Program-made: the position numbers and the translations under genes | The notes under the pieces: model-generated | What the model was told of the DNA's origin: nothing | Seen by the model: only the letters and a program-made list of their open reading frames with translations | Databases searched by the model: none | Part shown: one piece after another, positions 53,914 to 62,200 of the stretch | Position numbering within the stretch: the stretch's first letter is position 1 | Layout of the letters: the number at the start of each line of letters is the position of its first letter | Assembly (NCBI RefSeq): GCF_002914525.1 | Contig: NZ_LODW01000048.1 | Coordinates: forward strand, 124,001-188,000 | Reading direction: 5' to 3' | Source: Rhizobium hidalgonense | Lineage (GTDB): Bacteria; Pseudomonadota; Alphaproteobacteria; Rhizobiales; Rhizobiaceae | Length of the DNA stretch: 64,000 bases

Positions 53914-54981
53914 ATGAATACGGCTGTCGCGCCCAAGGTGCAGGTTCCCGATGTCGCGGGCCAGATCACCTATGCCATGCGCTCGATGGGCGTTGCGCCG
54001 ATACCGCGCAATTACGAACTCTTCTACGAAGCCTATATCGGCTCGAATCCGGCGCTCACCCGCGAGCTCGCCGCACTCGGTGCCCAGGCGACGCAAGCCG
54101 AACTCGACGCGCTCGGGGCGCAATATTTCACCAGCAATCCGGCCCGTGTCGTCGACGACGCTCATAGCCGCATATCAGGCGAACTGGATGGCCTGCTGCG
54201 GGTCCTGAGACAGGAGCAGAGCTCGCTGGAAAGCTACACAAGACTGCTCGGCGAGACGCATAAGCGCATCACCTCGAAGAGCAATGCCAGCGTCGAGCTG
54301 ATCGAAAACGCCATCGAACTTTTGAGCCAGGCGACCGGCGACACCATGGCGCATGGCGAACGCACCGTCGAGGACGTCGTCCAGCGCTCGCAGGAGATGG
54401 ATCAGGTCCGCAAGGAACTCGACGAATACAAGCGCATCGCCAACACCGATTCGCTGACGCGCCTTTCCAACCGCCGCGCTTTCGACGAGCGCCTTGCCGC
54501 CGTCTTCAACAATCCGGGCATGCGGCCGGTAACGGCGCTGCTGCTCGCCGACATCGACAACTTCAAGAAGATCAACGACACCTACGGCCATCCGGTCGGC
54601 GACAAGATCCTCGCCACCGTCGCCTCCGTCATCCGCAGCAACGTCCGGCGCGACGTCTTCGTCGCCCGCGCCGGCGGCGAGGAATTCGCCCTCATCATTG
54701 ACGGCAATACACCGGAGGAAATCACGGCGATCGCCGAGCGCATCCGCCGCACGCTGGAAACAACCCCGTTCAAGAATTCCCGCACGCGGGTGAACTACGG
54801 CCCGATCACCGTCTCGATCGGCATCTGCATGGCCTCCAGCGCCGAAGATGCCGGCGAACTCTACAGCAAGACCGACATCGCCCTTTACGGCGCCAAGAAT
54901 GCCGGCCGCAACTGCACCATCCTCTATCAGGACGGCATGCAAAAGGATTTCACCAAAAGCTGGCTGATCTACAAGAGCTGA
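53914..54981 (+). CDS. GGDEF diguanylate cyclase with N-terminal helical domain
   Basis: A 355-residue soluble protein. Residues ~1-170 are helical, beginning VAGQITYAMRSMGVAPIPRNYELFYEAY, a pattern that I associate with a group of alphaproteobacterial cyclases (residues ~14-41). Residues ~175-340 are a GGDEF domain with NTDSLTRLSNRRAF and an intact GGEEF at 254-258, so it should make c-di-GMP. The usual RxxD inhibitory site five residues before GGEEF is not in register (VRRDVFVARA), so product inhibition may be absent. GAGGAG supports the ATG. The ORF is monocistronic. Confidence 0.87.
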   Translation: MNTAVAPKVQVPDVAGQITYAMRSMGVAPIPRNYELFYEAYIGSNPALTRELAALGAQATQAELDALGAQYFTSNPARVVDDAHSRISGELDGLLRVLRQEQSSLESYTRLLGETHKRITSKSNASVELIENAIELLSQATGDTMAHGERTVEDVVQRSQEMDQVRKELDEYKRIANTDSLTRLSNRRAFDERLAAVFNNPGMRPVTALLLADIDNFKKINDTYGHPVGDKILATVASVIRSNVRRDVFVARAGGEEFALIIDGNTPEEITAIAERIRRTLETTPFKNSRTRVNYGPITVSIGICMASSAEDAGELYSKTDIALYGAKNAGRNCTILYQDGMQKDFTKSWLIYKS

Positions 54982-55005
54982 GGCAATTCCGCGCCACGGG
55001 CGGTT

Positions 55006-55617
55006 TTACCACATCGTCTTCGCCGCGCGTCCCGGCCATTCCCGGTCGTAGGTCTCCTGATCGAAATCGCCGACGGCGGCCTTCAGCATCTGTCCCGGCG
55101 TCGGCAGGCCTGCCGGATCGGCGAAGCGTTCCGCATTCCACAGCTCTGCCCGCATCACCGCCCGCGCGCATTGGAAATAGACCTCGTCGATCGAAATCAC
55201 CACGACGGTGCGCGGATGTTTGCCGTCCATCTCGAAACTCGAAAGCAGCGCCTCGTCGTCCGAGACGACGCCGCGGCCGTTGATGCGCATCGTCGTGTTC
55301 GAGCCGGGGATCAGGAACATCAGCGCAAGCCTGGGATCGCGTACGATGTTGGAGAGTGAATCGACGCGGTTGTTGCCGCGCCAGTCCGGCAGATGCAGCG
55401 TTTCGTCGTCGACGACGCGCACCACCCCGCCGAGATCGCCGCGCGGCGAACAGTCGAGCCCCTCGGGCCCGACGGTCGCCAATGCGGCAAAAGGCGAGAT
55501 CTCGATCATCTCACGATAGAGCGGGGTCAATTGTTTGGTCACCTTGGTGAGGGAGGCCGGCGACAGCCCGGCGCCATAGATCGTATTGAGCTCTTCGATG
55601 CTGCTGATGATTTTCAT
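55006..55617 (-). CDS. Pyridoxamine 5'-phosphate oxidase-family (split-barrel FMN-binding) protein
   Basis: A 203-residue member of the FMN-binding split-barrel group. Visible motifs are PFAALATVGPEGLDCSPRGD, LPDWRGNNRVDSLSNIV and ALMFLIPGSNTTMRINGRG, which match the MSMEG_1061-type subfamily often annotated as pyridoxamine phosphate oxidase-related. The true PNPOx substrate residues are not recognisable, so it is likely a flavin reductase or heme/flavin-binding protein. It is convergent with the GGDEF gene and lies next to the hydrolase gene on the same strand, 36 bases apart. Confidence 0.82.
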   Translation of the reverse strand: MKIISSIEELNTIYGAGLSPASLTKVTKQLTPLYREMIEISPFAALATVGPEGLDCSPRGDLGGVVRVVDDETLHLPDWRGNNRVDSLSNIVRDPRLALMFLIPGSNTTMRINGRGVVSDDEALLSSFEMDGKHPRTVVVISIDEVYFQCARAVMRAELWNAERFADPAGLPTPGQMLKAAVGDFDQETYDREWPGRAAKTMW

Positions 55618-55653
55618 GAGGCGTCCCGCCGCGGCTTGATATCGGGACGGACG

Positions 55654-56628
55654 CTACAATGCCGCGCGCCTTGCCGGAAGCTCAAAAAGCGGAATGATTG
55701 CAGCATCTTTTTTGATGCTTTCGCCGGCTTCCACGTCCACGCCGCCTTCGAGAAATGCCGCGATCGCGCCGAGCACGGGGGCCGCCGCGACGATGCGCCG
55801 GTGGCCGAAGCCGTTCGCCCATAGCAGTCGCACGCGCGGACCCGCCGCACCATAACGCCTGGCATGGGCCGGCGACACCTCCTTATCGTCCTCGGCATGA
55901 ATGACCAGCACCGGCCGGCCGATCGCGCCGGCGGTTTTGCCGGCGTCGAACTCCTCGAGTCTCCGACCGGTGACCCGATGAACTTTCTTCTCCAGCGCCG
56001 CCTGCGCGGCAGGGCGAAGGCCCATCATCCTGCCGAAATCGGCAAACAGCCAGGCCATTTCGCTCGGCGCGCCGATCAGCACCAGTCGCTCTGAGGTGAC
56101 AGGCGGCACGCCGGGCAGCAGCCCCGCCGCCGAGACCATCAGCGCCGCCCCGCCGAAGGAATGGCCGATGACCGCATCGAATGCACCGAAGCGCTGCTCG
56201 GCCGCCGCAATCGCCCCGACCGCAAGCCCCATATGCAGAAAGCGTCCGCCCGCCCGCCCGTGGCCGGGAAAATCGAGCGCCACCACCTCGGCACCCGTTG
56301 CCGAAAGCATCGAAATCAGCTCGGCCATGTAGACGGCGCTCGAGCCCCAACCATGCGTGACGAGATAGCGCTTGCGCTGACCGATCGCTCCGCCGTTCAG
56401 CCGATAGGCATGGGCTTTGGCGCCGCCGGCAAGCCTGAGGGTGAAGCGCTCGGCGCCGGCAAGCCGGGCTGCGCCGGCGGCATGCGCCGCCTTCGCTTTC
56501 TCTCCCTTCGGCCGCGGCGATGGTGTGCGGCAGAACAGCCGGAATGCCGCCCTGCCCGCCAGATCAGCCGAAATCGCCTGCAGAACCGAAAAGCCGAGGC
56601 GGGTGACCTCAAGCGCAAAATTTGCCAT
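55654..56628 (-). CDS. Alpha/beta hydrolase
   Basis: A 324-residue alpha/beta-hydrolase with the nucleophile elbow GHSFGG (in AVIGHSFGGAAL), the oxyanion region VTHGWGSSAVYM and the acid/His part VIHAEDDKEVS followed by GFGHRRIV. The catalytic set Ser-Asp-His is therefore present. The first ~60 residues are an N-terminal extension. The substrate is unknown. It is divergent from a MarR gene with a shared 16-bp palindrome, so it is probably controlled by it, as is common for hydrolases acting on toxic esters or peroxidised lipids. Confidence 0.85.
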   Translation of the reverse strand: MANFALEVTRLGFSVLQAISADLAGRAAFRLFCRTPSPRPKGEKAKAAHAAGAARLAGAERFTLRLAGGAKAHAYRLNGGAIGQRKRYLVTHGWGSSAVYMAELISMLSATGAEVVALDFPGHGRAGGRFLHMGLAVGAIAAAEQRFGAFDAVIGHSFGGAALMVSAAGLLPGVPPVTSERLVLIGAPSEMAWLFADFGRMMGLRPAAQAALEKKVHRVTGRRLEEFDAGKTAGAIGRPVLVIHAEDDKEVSPAHARRYGAAGPRVRLLWANGFGHRRIVAAAPVLGAIAAFLEGGVDVEAGESIKKDAAIIPLFELPARRAAL

Positions 56629-56646
56629 AGTGAGAATCCAAAAGAC

Positions 56647-56662
56647 TGTTCAACACTGAACA
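56647..56662. promoter_or_regulatory. Palindromic operator, probable MarR site
   Basis: TGTTCA-ACAC-TGAACA is a perfect inverted repeat in the 47-base gap between the divergent hydrolase and MarR genes. A further half-site TGAACA overlaps the marR start codon (56677-56682). Position and symmetry point to autoregulation by the MarR protein. Confidence 0.7.
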
Positions 56663-56675
56663 ATAAAGTACAACG

Positions 56676-57143
56676 ATGAACAAAAATCAATCCCTTCCCT
56701 GGGATCATCCGCGTTTTCGCAGCTGGATTGCGGTGGCGCGCGCCTGCCAACTGATGCAGCAGTCACTGTCCCGCTCGCTTGCCGATCTCGACATCAAGCC
56801 GCCGCACCTCGACATTCTCGTCAACCTCTATCGTTTCGAAGGCATCTCGCAGCAGGAGCTGGCGCGCAAGCTGCTGGTCGGCCGCTCCAATATGAGCATG
56901 CTGCTGCCGCAGATGGAAAAACGTCGGCTGATCGAGCGGCGCGGCGACGCACGCGACAAGCGCGTGCTGCGCCTCTATCTCACCGGCGAAGGCCGCAGGC
57001 TGACCGAGGCGGCGATGGCGATCCAGACCGATCTCATCGAACGCACGCTCTCCGACGAGCCGATCGAACAATGCATGGCGACCGCCACCTCGATGGAGCG
57101 CATCATCGCGACACTGCTCGAGGATCTGCGCGACGATGATTAA
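56676..57143 (+). CDS. MarR-family transcriptional regulator
   Basis: A 155-residue winged-helix regulator. The recognition region is ISQQELARKLLVGRSNMSMLLPQMEKRRLIERR, followed by the wing GDARDKRVLRLYLTGEGRRL (about residues 65-110). MarR proteins bind palindromes as dimers and release them on ligand or oxidant binding; no conserved sensing Cys pair is seen (single Cys residues at ~28 and ~140). Its short upstream gap with the operator and the divergent hydrolase define the likely regulon. The stop overlaps the end of the convergent LtrA gene by four bases. Confidence 0.9.
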   Translation: MNKNQSLPWDHPRFRSWIAVARACQLMQQSLSRSLADLDIKPPHLDILVNLYRFEGISQQELARKLLVGRSNMSMLLPQMEKRRLIERRGDARDKRVLRLYLTGEGRRLTEAAMAIQTDLIERTLSDEPIEQCMATATSMERIIATLLEDLRDDD

Positions 57144-58327
57144 TGCAGCGTCGGAGCTGCCGCCGTACCCGTCAGCGAGCGGTATTCCCAGGCGGCGACG
57201 ATGATCAGCACCAGCGTCGCCAGAATGCCCAGCAGATAGATCTGGATGAAGGGCGCCGCGAAGGCGAACAGGATCAGCAAAACGAGGCCGGCGAGATGCG
57301 ACAGCGGCAGCTGGCCGCTGGTCGCGCCCTTGAACCAGAGATTGCCGATCAGGAACAGGCCGGAGCCGCCGAGCACCGCCGCGGCAATGCCGAGATCGCC
57401 GGTCTCGTGCGGATGCGAGAACATGAATTCGACCGCCACCGCATGCACGATGATGCCGGCGAGAATCGGGATATGACCATAGGTGAAGGCCTGCCGCGCT
57501 AAGCTCCCCGGCGTTGCCTCATGTTCGATGCGGTGGGCGGCGCGCTGGTGGCCGAAGCGGAAATACAGCCACCACATGGCGACCGTGCCGACGAAACCGG
57601 TGACGAAGACGATGCCGGTCAGTCCCGAAACCGGCAGCTCCGAAAAGGTGCGGCCGGAAACAAGGATCGCCTCGCCGAGGCAGATGATGACGAAGAGCGC
57701 GCAGCGCTCGGCCATATGCGCGCCGGAAACATCCCAGTCGCTTGGCCTCGAGCGCCCGAGCCCGGGCACGGCAAACCCGGCAGCCGGCCCCGCATATTCG
57801 ATGGCGAGCGCGATCACCCAGGCGATCAGTCGGGCCTCATGCTCGAGCAGCCCGCCGGCAATCCAGAAGACGCCGGCCACCACGAGCCATGTGGTGATGC
57901 GGATGAAATTCAGCGTATTGGCGCGGTCGACGCGCGTCATCGCATAGGTCGCAAACAGCGATCGCCCGACCTGCATCGCCACATAGGCGCCGGCAAACAG
58001 CAGCCCCTTGTCGCCGAAAGCCTCGGGAATCGAGGCTGACAGGAGCAGCCCGAGCATCATCAGCGCCACCAGCATGCCGCGCACCGGCATCTTGTCGGGA
58101 TCGAGCCAGTTCGTCACCCAGGTGGTGAAGATCCAAATCCACCAGACGGCAAAGGTCATCAGCGCCGCTTCTACAGCACCAAGCGGCGTATAGTGGGCGG
58201 CGAGCGCGTGCGAAAGCTGCGAGATCGAAAAGACGAAGACCAGGTCGAAGAACAGCTCGAGGAAGGTCACCTTGCTGCCGCTGGCACTCCCCTTGGCGCG
58301 CAGCCAGTTTTTTCCCGTTTTCGTCAT
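57140..58327 (-). CDS. Low-temperature-requirement A (LtrA) family membrane protein
   Basis: A 395-residue protein with about 12 hydrophobic segments. It starts with the LtrA pattern VTFLELFFDLVFVFSISQLSHAL, followed by WWIWIFTTWVTNWLDPD and the ERCALFVIICLGEAILVSG motif in the middle (first motif at residues ~19-41). LtrA was named in Listeria for growth at low temperature; the molecular function is unknown. Its end overlaps the convergent marR by four bases. The DUF971 gene lies upstream on the same strand, 35 bases apart. Confidence 0.88.
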   Translation of the reverse strand: MTKTGKNWLRAKGSASGSKVTFLELFFDLVFVFSISQLSHALAAHYTPLGAVEAALMTFAVWWIWIFTTWVTNWLDPDKMPVRGMLVALMMLGLLLSASIPEAFGDKGLLFAGAYVAMQVGRSLFATYAMTRVDRANTLNFIRITTWLVVAGVFWIAGGLLEHEARLIAWVIALAIEYAGPAAGFAVPGLGRSRPSDWDVSGAHMAERCALFVIICLGEAILVSGRTFSELPVSGLTGIVFVTGFVGTVAMWWLYFRFGHQRAAHRIEHEATPGSLARQAFTYGHIPILAGIIVHAVAVEFMFSHPHETGDLGIAAAVLGGSGLFLIGNLWFKGATSGQLPLSHLAGLVLLILFAFAAPFIQIYLLGILATLVLIIVAAWEYRSLTGTAAAPTLH

Positions 58328-58362
58328 ATCGCCCCCGATATTTATAAAATTTCAGCGTGAAG

Positions 58363-58740
58363 TCAGCGCGGCTTTTCCGCCGTGTCGCGGCTCATGCCCT
58401 TTCCCCTGAGCTCGTCCTCATAGGCAGAAAAAAGCTCAGCGCCTCGTTCGCCGAGTTCGCGCAGATAGGTCCAGGTGTAGATGCCGGTATCGTGCATGTC
58501 GTCGAAGCCGATCCTGACCGCGTAATTGCCGGTCGGCATCATCGAAATGATCGCGACATTGCGCTTGCCCGGCACCGTCACCTTCTGCCCCGGCCCATGC
58601 CCCTGCACTTCGGCCGAGGGCGACAGCACGCGCAGCATCTCAGCCGAAAGGTCATAACTCTGGCCGTCGTTGAAGGTCACCACCAGCCGCTGCCTGTCTT
58701 TCGAGACGCGGAGTTCGCTCGGCCAGATATCGCTCATCAT
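58363..58740 (-). CDS. DUF971 (gamma-butyrobetaine-hydroxylase-like N-terminal domain) protein
   Basis: A 125-residue protein with the DUF971/GBBH-like_N pattern: IWPSELRVSKDRQRLVVTFNDG, LSAEMLRVLSPSAEVQGHG, VAIISMMPTGNYAVRIGFDD and HDTGIYTWTYLRELG. In eukaryotes this small domain precedes carnitine-synthesis hydroxylases; in bacteria the stand-alone form occurs near MoaA or Fe-S assembly genes. Here moaA is divergent 133 bases away, which fits. Two adjacent ATGs (58740, 58737) are possible. Confidence 0.88.
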   Translation of the reverse strand: MMSDIWPSELRVSKDRQRLVVTFNDGQSYDLSAEMLRVLSPSAEVQGHGPGQKVTVPGKRNVAIISMMPTGNYAVRIGFDDMHDTGIYTWTYLRELGERGAELFSAYEDELRGKGMSRDTAEKPR

Positions 58741-58822
58741 TTTGTCCTCTTCTCATGCGAGGAGTAGGCGCTGATCTTTTTCAGCGCAAGCTGAAATTGG
58801 AATGCGCGCGCAGCCTGTTTCC

Positions 58823-58851
58823 CTTGACGCGACAATAGCATATGCCCACAT
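58823..58851 (+). promoter_or_regulatory. Predicted moaA promoter
   Basis: CTTGAC at 58823-58828 is an exact match to the rhizobial -35 hexamer. CCACAT at 58846-58851, 17 bases on, matches CTATAT at 4/6. The transcript would begin near 58858, just upstream of the GGAG ribosome site at 58864, consistent with the GTG start at 58874. Confidence 0.5.
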
Positions 58852-58873
58852 TGAAGAGAGCACGGAGATACAG

Positions 58874-59920
58874 GTGAACACCAGAGTTGGAACGATAGGC
58901 GCTGCATCGCCACTGGCGGCGGATGCGCATCCGATGATCGACCCCTTCGGCCGGGCCGTCACCTATCTCCGCGTCTCCGTCACCGACCGCTGCGATTTCC
59001 GCTGCACCTATTGCATGGCCGAAAACATGACCTTCCTGCCGAAGAAGGACCTGTTGACGCTGGAAGAGCTCGACCGGCTCTGTTCCGCCTTTATCGCCAA
59101 GGGCGTGCGCAAGATCAGGCTGACCGGCGGTGAGCCCCTGGTGCGCAAGAACATCATGTATCTGGTTCGCCAGCTCGGCGAAAAGATCGGCTCCGGCCTC
59201 GAGGAGCTGACGCTGACCACCAATGGTTCGCAGCTCGCCCGCCATGCCGAGGAGCTTTATGATTGCGGCGTGCGCCGCATCAACGTTTCGCTCGATACGC
59301 TCGATCCCGACAAATTCCGCAAGATCACCCGCTGGGGCGATTTCGCCAAGGTCATGGAAGGCATCGACGCCGCGCAAAAGGCGGGGTTGAAAATCAAGCT
59401 CAATGCGGTGGCGCTCAAGGATTTCAATGACGCCGAGATGCCCGACCTCCTGCGCTTCGCCCATGGCCGCGGCATGGACTTGACCGTCATCGAAACCATG
59501 CCGATGGGCGAGATCGAAGAAGACCGTACCGACCAGTACCTGCCGCTCTCGAAGCTGCGCGCCGATCTGGAGAAGCAGTTCACTTTGACGGATATCGATT
59601 ACCAGACCGGCGGCCCGGCCCGTTATGTCAGGGTCACCGAAACCGGCGGCCGCCTCGGCTTCATCACGCCGATGACCCATAATTTCTGCGAGAGCTGCAA
59701 CCGCGTCCGCCTCACCTGCACCGGCACGCTCTATATGTGCCTCGGCCAGAACGACGCCGCCGACCTGCGTTCCGCCCTGCGCGCCACCGAAGACGACGCC
59801 CTCCTCCATACTGCCATCGACGAAGCCATCACCCGCAAACCAAAGGGCCACGACTTCATCATCGATCGCACGCATAACAGGCCGGCCGTGGCCCGGCATA
59901 TGAGTGTCACCGGGGGGTGA
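58874..59920 (+). CDS. moaA: GTP 3',8-cyclase MoaA
   Basis: This radical-SAM enzyme makes the first pterin intermediate of molybdenum cofactor from GTP. The GTG at 58874 has GGAG six bases upstream and gives 348 residues; an in-frame ATG at 58802 lies upstream of the predicted promoter. The N-terminal 4Fe-4S motif CDFRCTYC has Cys40, Cys44 and Cys47. The C-terminal second cluster has CESCNRV followed by a third Cys in RLTCTGTLY. The protein ends in the Gly-Gly tail required for activity. It is needed for nitrate reductase and other Mo enzymes. No other moa gene adjoins. Confidence 0.95.
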   Translation: MNTRVGTIGAASPLAADAHPMIDPFGRAVTYLRVSVTDRCDFRCTYCMAENMTFLPKKDLLTLEELDRLCSAFIAKGVRKIRLTGGEPLVRKNIMYLVRQLGEKIGSGLEELTLTTNGSQLARHAEELYDCGVRRINVSLDTLDPDKFRKITRWGDFAKVMEGIDAAQKAGLKIKLNAVALKDFNDAEMPDLLRFAHGRGMDLTVIETMPMGEIEEDRTDQYLPLSKLRADLEKQFTLTDIDYQTGGPARYVRVTETGGRLGFITPMTHNFCESCNRVRLTCTGTLYMCLGQNDAADLRSALRATEDDALLHTAIDEAITRKPKGHDFIIDRTHNRPAVARHMSVTGG

Positions 59921-60052
59921 GACGCGGTCCCGCGACGCGGGAGCGATCGATCCGGTGAATCGATCGCAGCGTCGAACGCCCTGAGCCCAAGCGAAGGGCC
60001 AGGCCGCAATCGAACTCTGCGTGCAAGTTGGCGAGAACACCTACCCCACCCT

Positions 60053-60085
60053 CCCTCATTCCTGTGCTCGTCACAGGAATGAGGG
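60053..60085. repeat. Palindromic intergenic repeat after moaA
   Basis: CCCTCATTCCTGTG at 60053-60066 pairs perfectly with CACAGGAATGAGGG at 60072-60085 around CTCGT. Flanking CTACCCCACC and GGTTGGGGTG extend the arms imperfectly. It lies in the gap between the convergent moaA and methyltransferase genes. The motif looks like a dispersed rhizobial intergenic palindrome and may also act as a terminator. Confidence 0.7.
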
Positions 60086-60162
60086 TGGTTGGGGTGACGC
60101 CCGGCGCTAAATTTCTGCGTAGAACATAGGGAACGCTACCACCACAGGACGGGTCTTTGCCA

Positions 60163-60948
60163 TCACCCCGGCTTACGCGCACAAATCGCAAACCGCTCCT
60201 GCACCATCCGCTCCAGCCCGCGCAGAAACGGCATCTTGCGCGCCTGCGCCCAATGAATGTCGCCAAGCTTGCGATCGACCACGATATCCACGAAACCGGC
60301 CTGGCGCAGAAGATCGACGATCGCCTCGGCCGGCATCTCGTTGGCAAAGTGCACGCGGGAACGGATGCTCTGGTGCCGCGCCATCATGTCAGCTGACATA
60401 TGGCTTGCCGCCGGCTTGCCCGTCACCTTCGTCCAAAACTTCTGCAGGCTCTTCACCCAGGTCTCCCGGCCCATATTGCCGTCGACGATCAGCACCTTGC
60501 CGCCCGGCTTCAGCACCGAAAACCATTCCTTGAAGGCGGAAGCCGGGTCCACCAGCGTCCAGACGAGATGCCGGTTGGTGATGGCGTCGTAGCTGTCCTT
60601 CGGCTCCATGGTGTTTTCAGCATCGCCGGAAACGAAGCGGATATCGGTACCGCGCTTCTTCGCCTTGGCACGCGCCTGCGCCAGCATCGCATCCGACCAG
60701 TCGAGCCCGGTGACCTTGAAGCCGACATCATGCATCAGATGCGAAATGACGGCGGTGCCGCAGGCGAGATCGAGCAGCGGACGTCCCTGCCCCTCGCCGA
60801 GATGTTTTCTGATCAGCCGCTGCCAGCCCTTCCGCTCCGCTTCGGAGAAGATTTCATGGCCGACGCTCTGGTCGAAGGTATCAGCCCGTTCCGACCAGAA
60901 ATCGCGGATCTCGTCGCGGATGGAGTAGTTCGTGTTCATGGAATTCAT
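60163..60948 (-). CDS. Class I SAM-dependent methyltransferase
   Basis: About 261 residues with the SAM-binding motif I LLDLACGTAVISHL, motif II GLDWSDAMLAQARAKAK, an acidic D-A at the adenine site (SGDAEN) and a LKPGGKVLIVDG post-motif. It resembles small-molecule methyltransferases of the Methyltransf_11/25 type. Met codons at 60957, 60948 and 60939 are all possible; GGGGTG precedes 60948. It is divergent from the iron-siderophore transport operon with 115 bases between. A link to siderophore or iron metabolism is only suggested by position. Confidence 0.82.
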   Translation of the reverse strand: MNSMNTNYSIRDEIRDFWSERADTFDQSVGHEIFSEAERKGWQRLIRKHLGEGQGRPLLDLACGTAVISHLMHDVGFKVTGLDWSDAMLAQARAKAKKRGTDIRFVSGDAENTMEPKDSYDAITNRHLVWTLVDPASAFKEWFSVLKPGGKVLIVDGNMGRETWVKSLQKFWTKVTGKPAASHMSADMMARHQSIRSRVHFANEMPAEAIVDLLRQAGFVDIVVDRKLGDIHWAQARKMPFLRGLERMVQERFAICARKPG

Positions 60949-61000
60949 CGCAGGCACCCCGGCATGGCATCAGTTTGGAAATGCTCTAAAACATATAACT

Positions 61001-61015
61001 TGATTCACAAAGTCA
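61001..61015. promoter_or_regulatory. Candidate RirA iron-responsive (IRO) box
   Basis: TGA at 61001-61003 and TCA at 61013-61015 are nine bases apart, matching the TGA-N9-TCA pattern of RirA sites in Rhizobiales. It lies 48 bases before the start of the iron-siderophore binding protein gene, in the promoter region. RirA represses iron uptake when iron is sufficient. Confidence 0.6.
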
Positions 61016-61063
61016 TATTTCTTATGCCTGCGGACATTATTCAGACGTCAGGGGAATTTCCAG

Positions 61064-62200
61064 ATGAATATCGTGAAAATGCTCGCAGTCTCCGCAGCTG
61101 CGCTTGCGAGCTTAATGCCGCTTTCGGCCCTCGCCCAATCCTTCACCATCAAGGATGTGGCAGGCCGCGAAGTGACCTTCGACAAGCCGGTCGAGCGTGT
61201 GATCCTTGGGGAAGGCCGCATGCTCTATGCCGTCGCGCCGATCGAGAAGGACGATCCCTTCGCCAAGATCGTCGGCTGGCGCAACGATCTCTGGACCACC
61301 GACAAGGATGGCTTCAACGCCTATGTCGCAAAGTTTCCGAAGGGTAAGGACCTGCCCTTCCTCGGCAACCTGACCGACGGCACGCTGCAGACCGAAACGG
61401 TCGTCAAGCTTCACCCGGACGTGCTGCTGCTGCCGATCGGCAACAAGACCGCCGCCGACGAAGTGAAGCTCGAGGACATGCTCTCCGGCATCGGCGTCAA
61501 GATCGTCTACATCGATTTCCGCGAGCATATTCTCGCCAACACCGAACCGAGCCTGAAGATCCTCGGCAAGCTCTTCGGCCATGAGGACCGCGCCGAAGCC
61601 GTCGCCAGCTTCTGGAAAGCGCAGATGGCGCGCGTCACCGACAGGCTGAAGACCGCCAACCCGCCGAAGCCGAACGTTTTCATGTATCGCGCCGCCGGCC
61701 TGGTCGAATGCTGCGGTACCTTCGGTCCCGACAATTTCGGCCTGATGGTCGATTTGGCCGGCGGCCACAATCTCGGCTCCGATTTCCTGCCCGGTTACAC
61801 CGGCTCCATCAATGCCGAACAGGTCGTCGCCTCCAATCCCGAGGTCATCGTCGTCACCGGTTCCAACTGGAGCCAGACCAAGGATGCCAGGGATTTCGTC
61901 AATGTCGGCCCGAATGCCACAGCCACCCTCGGCGACAGCCGCAAGGCGCTGATCACGCTGATGGAAAACCCGGCCTTCACCGGCTCCAAGGCGGTCGCCG
62001 GCGGCAATGTCCATGCGATCTGGCACCAGTTCTACACCAGCCCCTACCAGTTCGTCGCCGTCCAGCAGCTCGCCAGATGGTTCCACCCGAACCTGTTTGC
62101 CGATCTCGACCCCGATGCCACCTTCAAGGAATTCCACGAAAAATTCCTGCCGGTCGCCTATCAGCCGGGTTACTGGGTCGACGCCAAGGCCGGACAGTAA
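61064..62200 (+). CDS. Iron-siderophore ABC transporter substrate-binding protein
   Basis: A 378-residue periplasmic protein with a signal peptide (MLAVSAAALASLMPLSALAQ). It has the long-helix-backbone (FepB/BtuF) fold: FTIKDVAGREVTFDKPVERVI, then VVKLHPDVLLLP and ASNPEVIVVTGSNW. It delivers a ferric siderophore or another metal chelate to the permease encoded next. Translation of the permease begins one base after this stop codon, so the genes are coupled. Regulation by RirA is suggested by the IRO box upstream. The ligand is unknown. Confidence 0.9.
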   Translation: MNIVKMLAVSAAALASLMPLSALAQSFTIKDVAGREVTFDKPVERVILGEGRMLYAVAPIEKDDPFAKIVGWRNDLWTTDKDGFNAYVAKFPKGKDLPFLGNLTDGTLQTETVVKLHPDVLLLPIGNKTAADEVKLEDMLSGIGVKIVYIDFREHILANTEPSLKILGKLFGHEDRAEAVASFWKAQMARVTDRLKTANPPKPNVFMYRAAGLVECCGTFGPDNFGLMVDLAGGHNLGSDFLPGYTGSINAEQVVASNPEVIVVTGSNWSQTKDARDFVNVGPNATATLGDSRKALITLMENPAFTGSKAVAGGNVHAIWHQFYTSPYQFVAVQQLARWFHPNLFADLDPDATFKEFHEKFLPVAYQPGYWVDAKAGQ

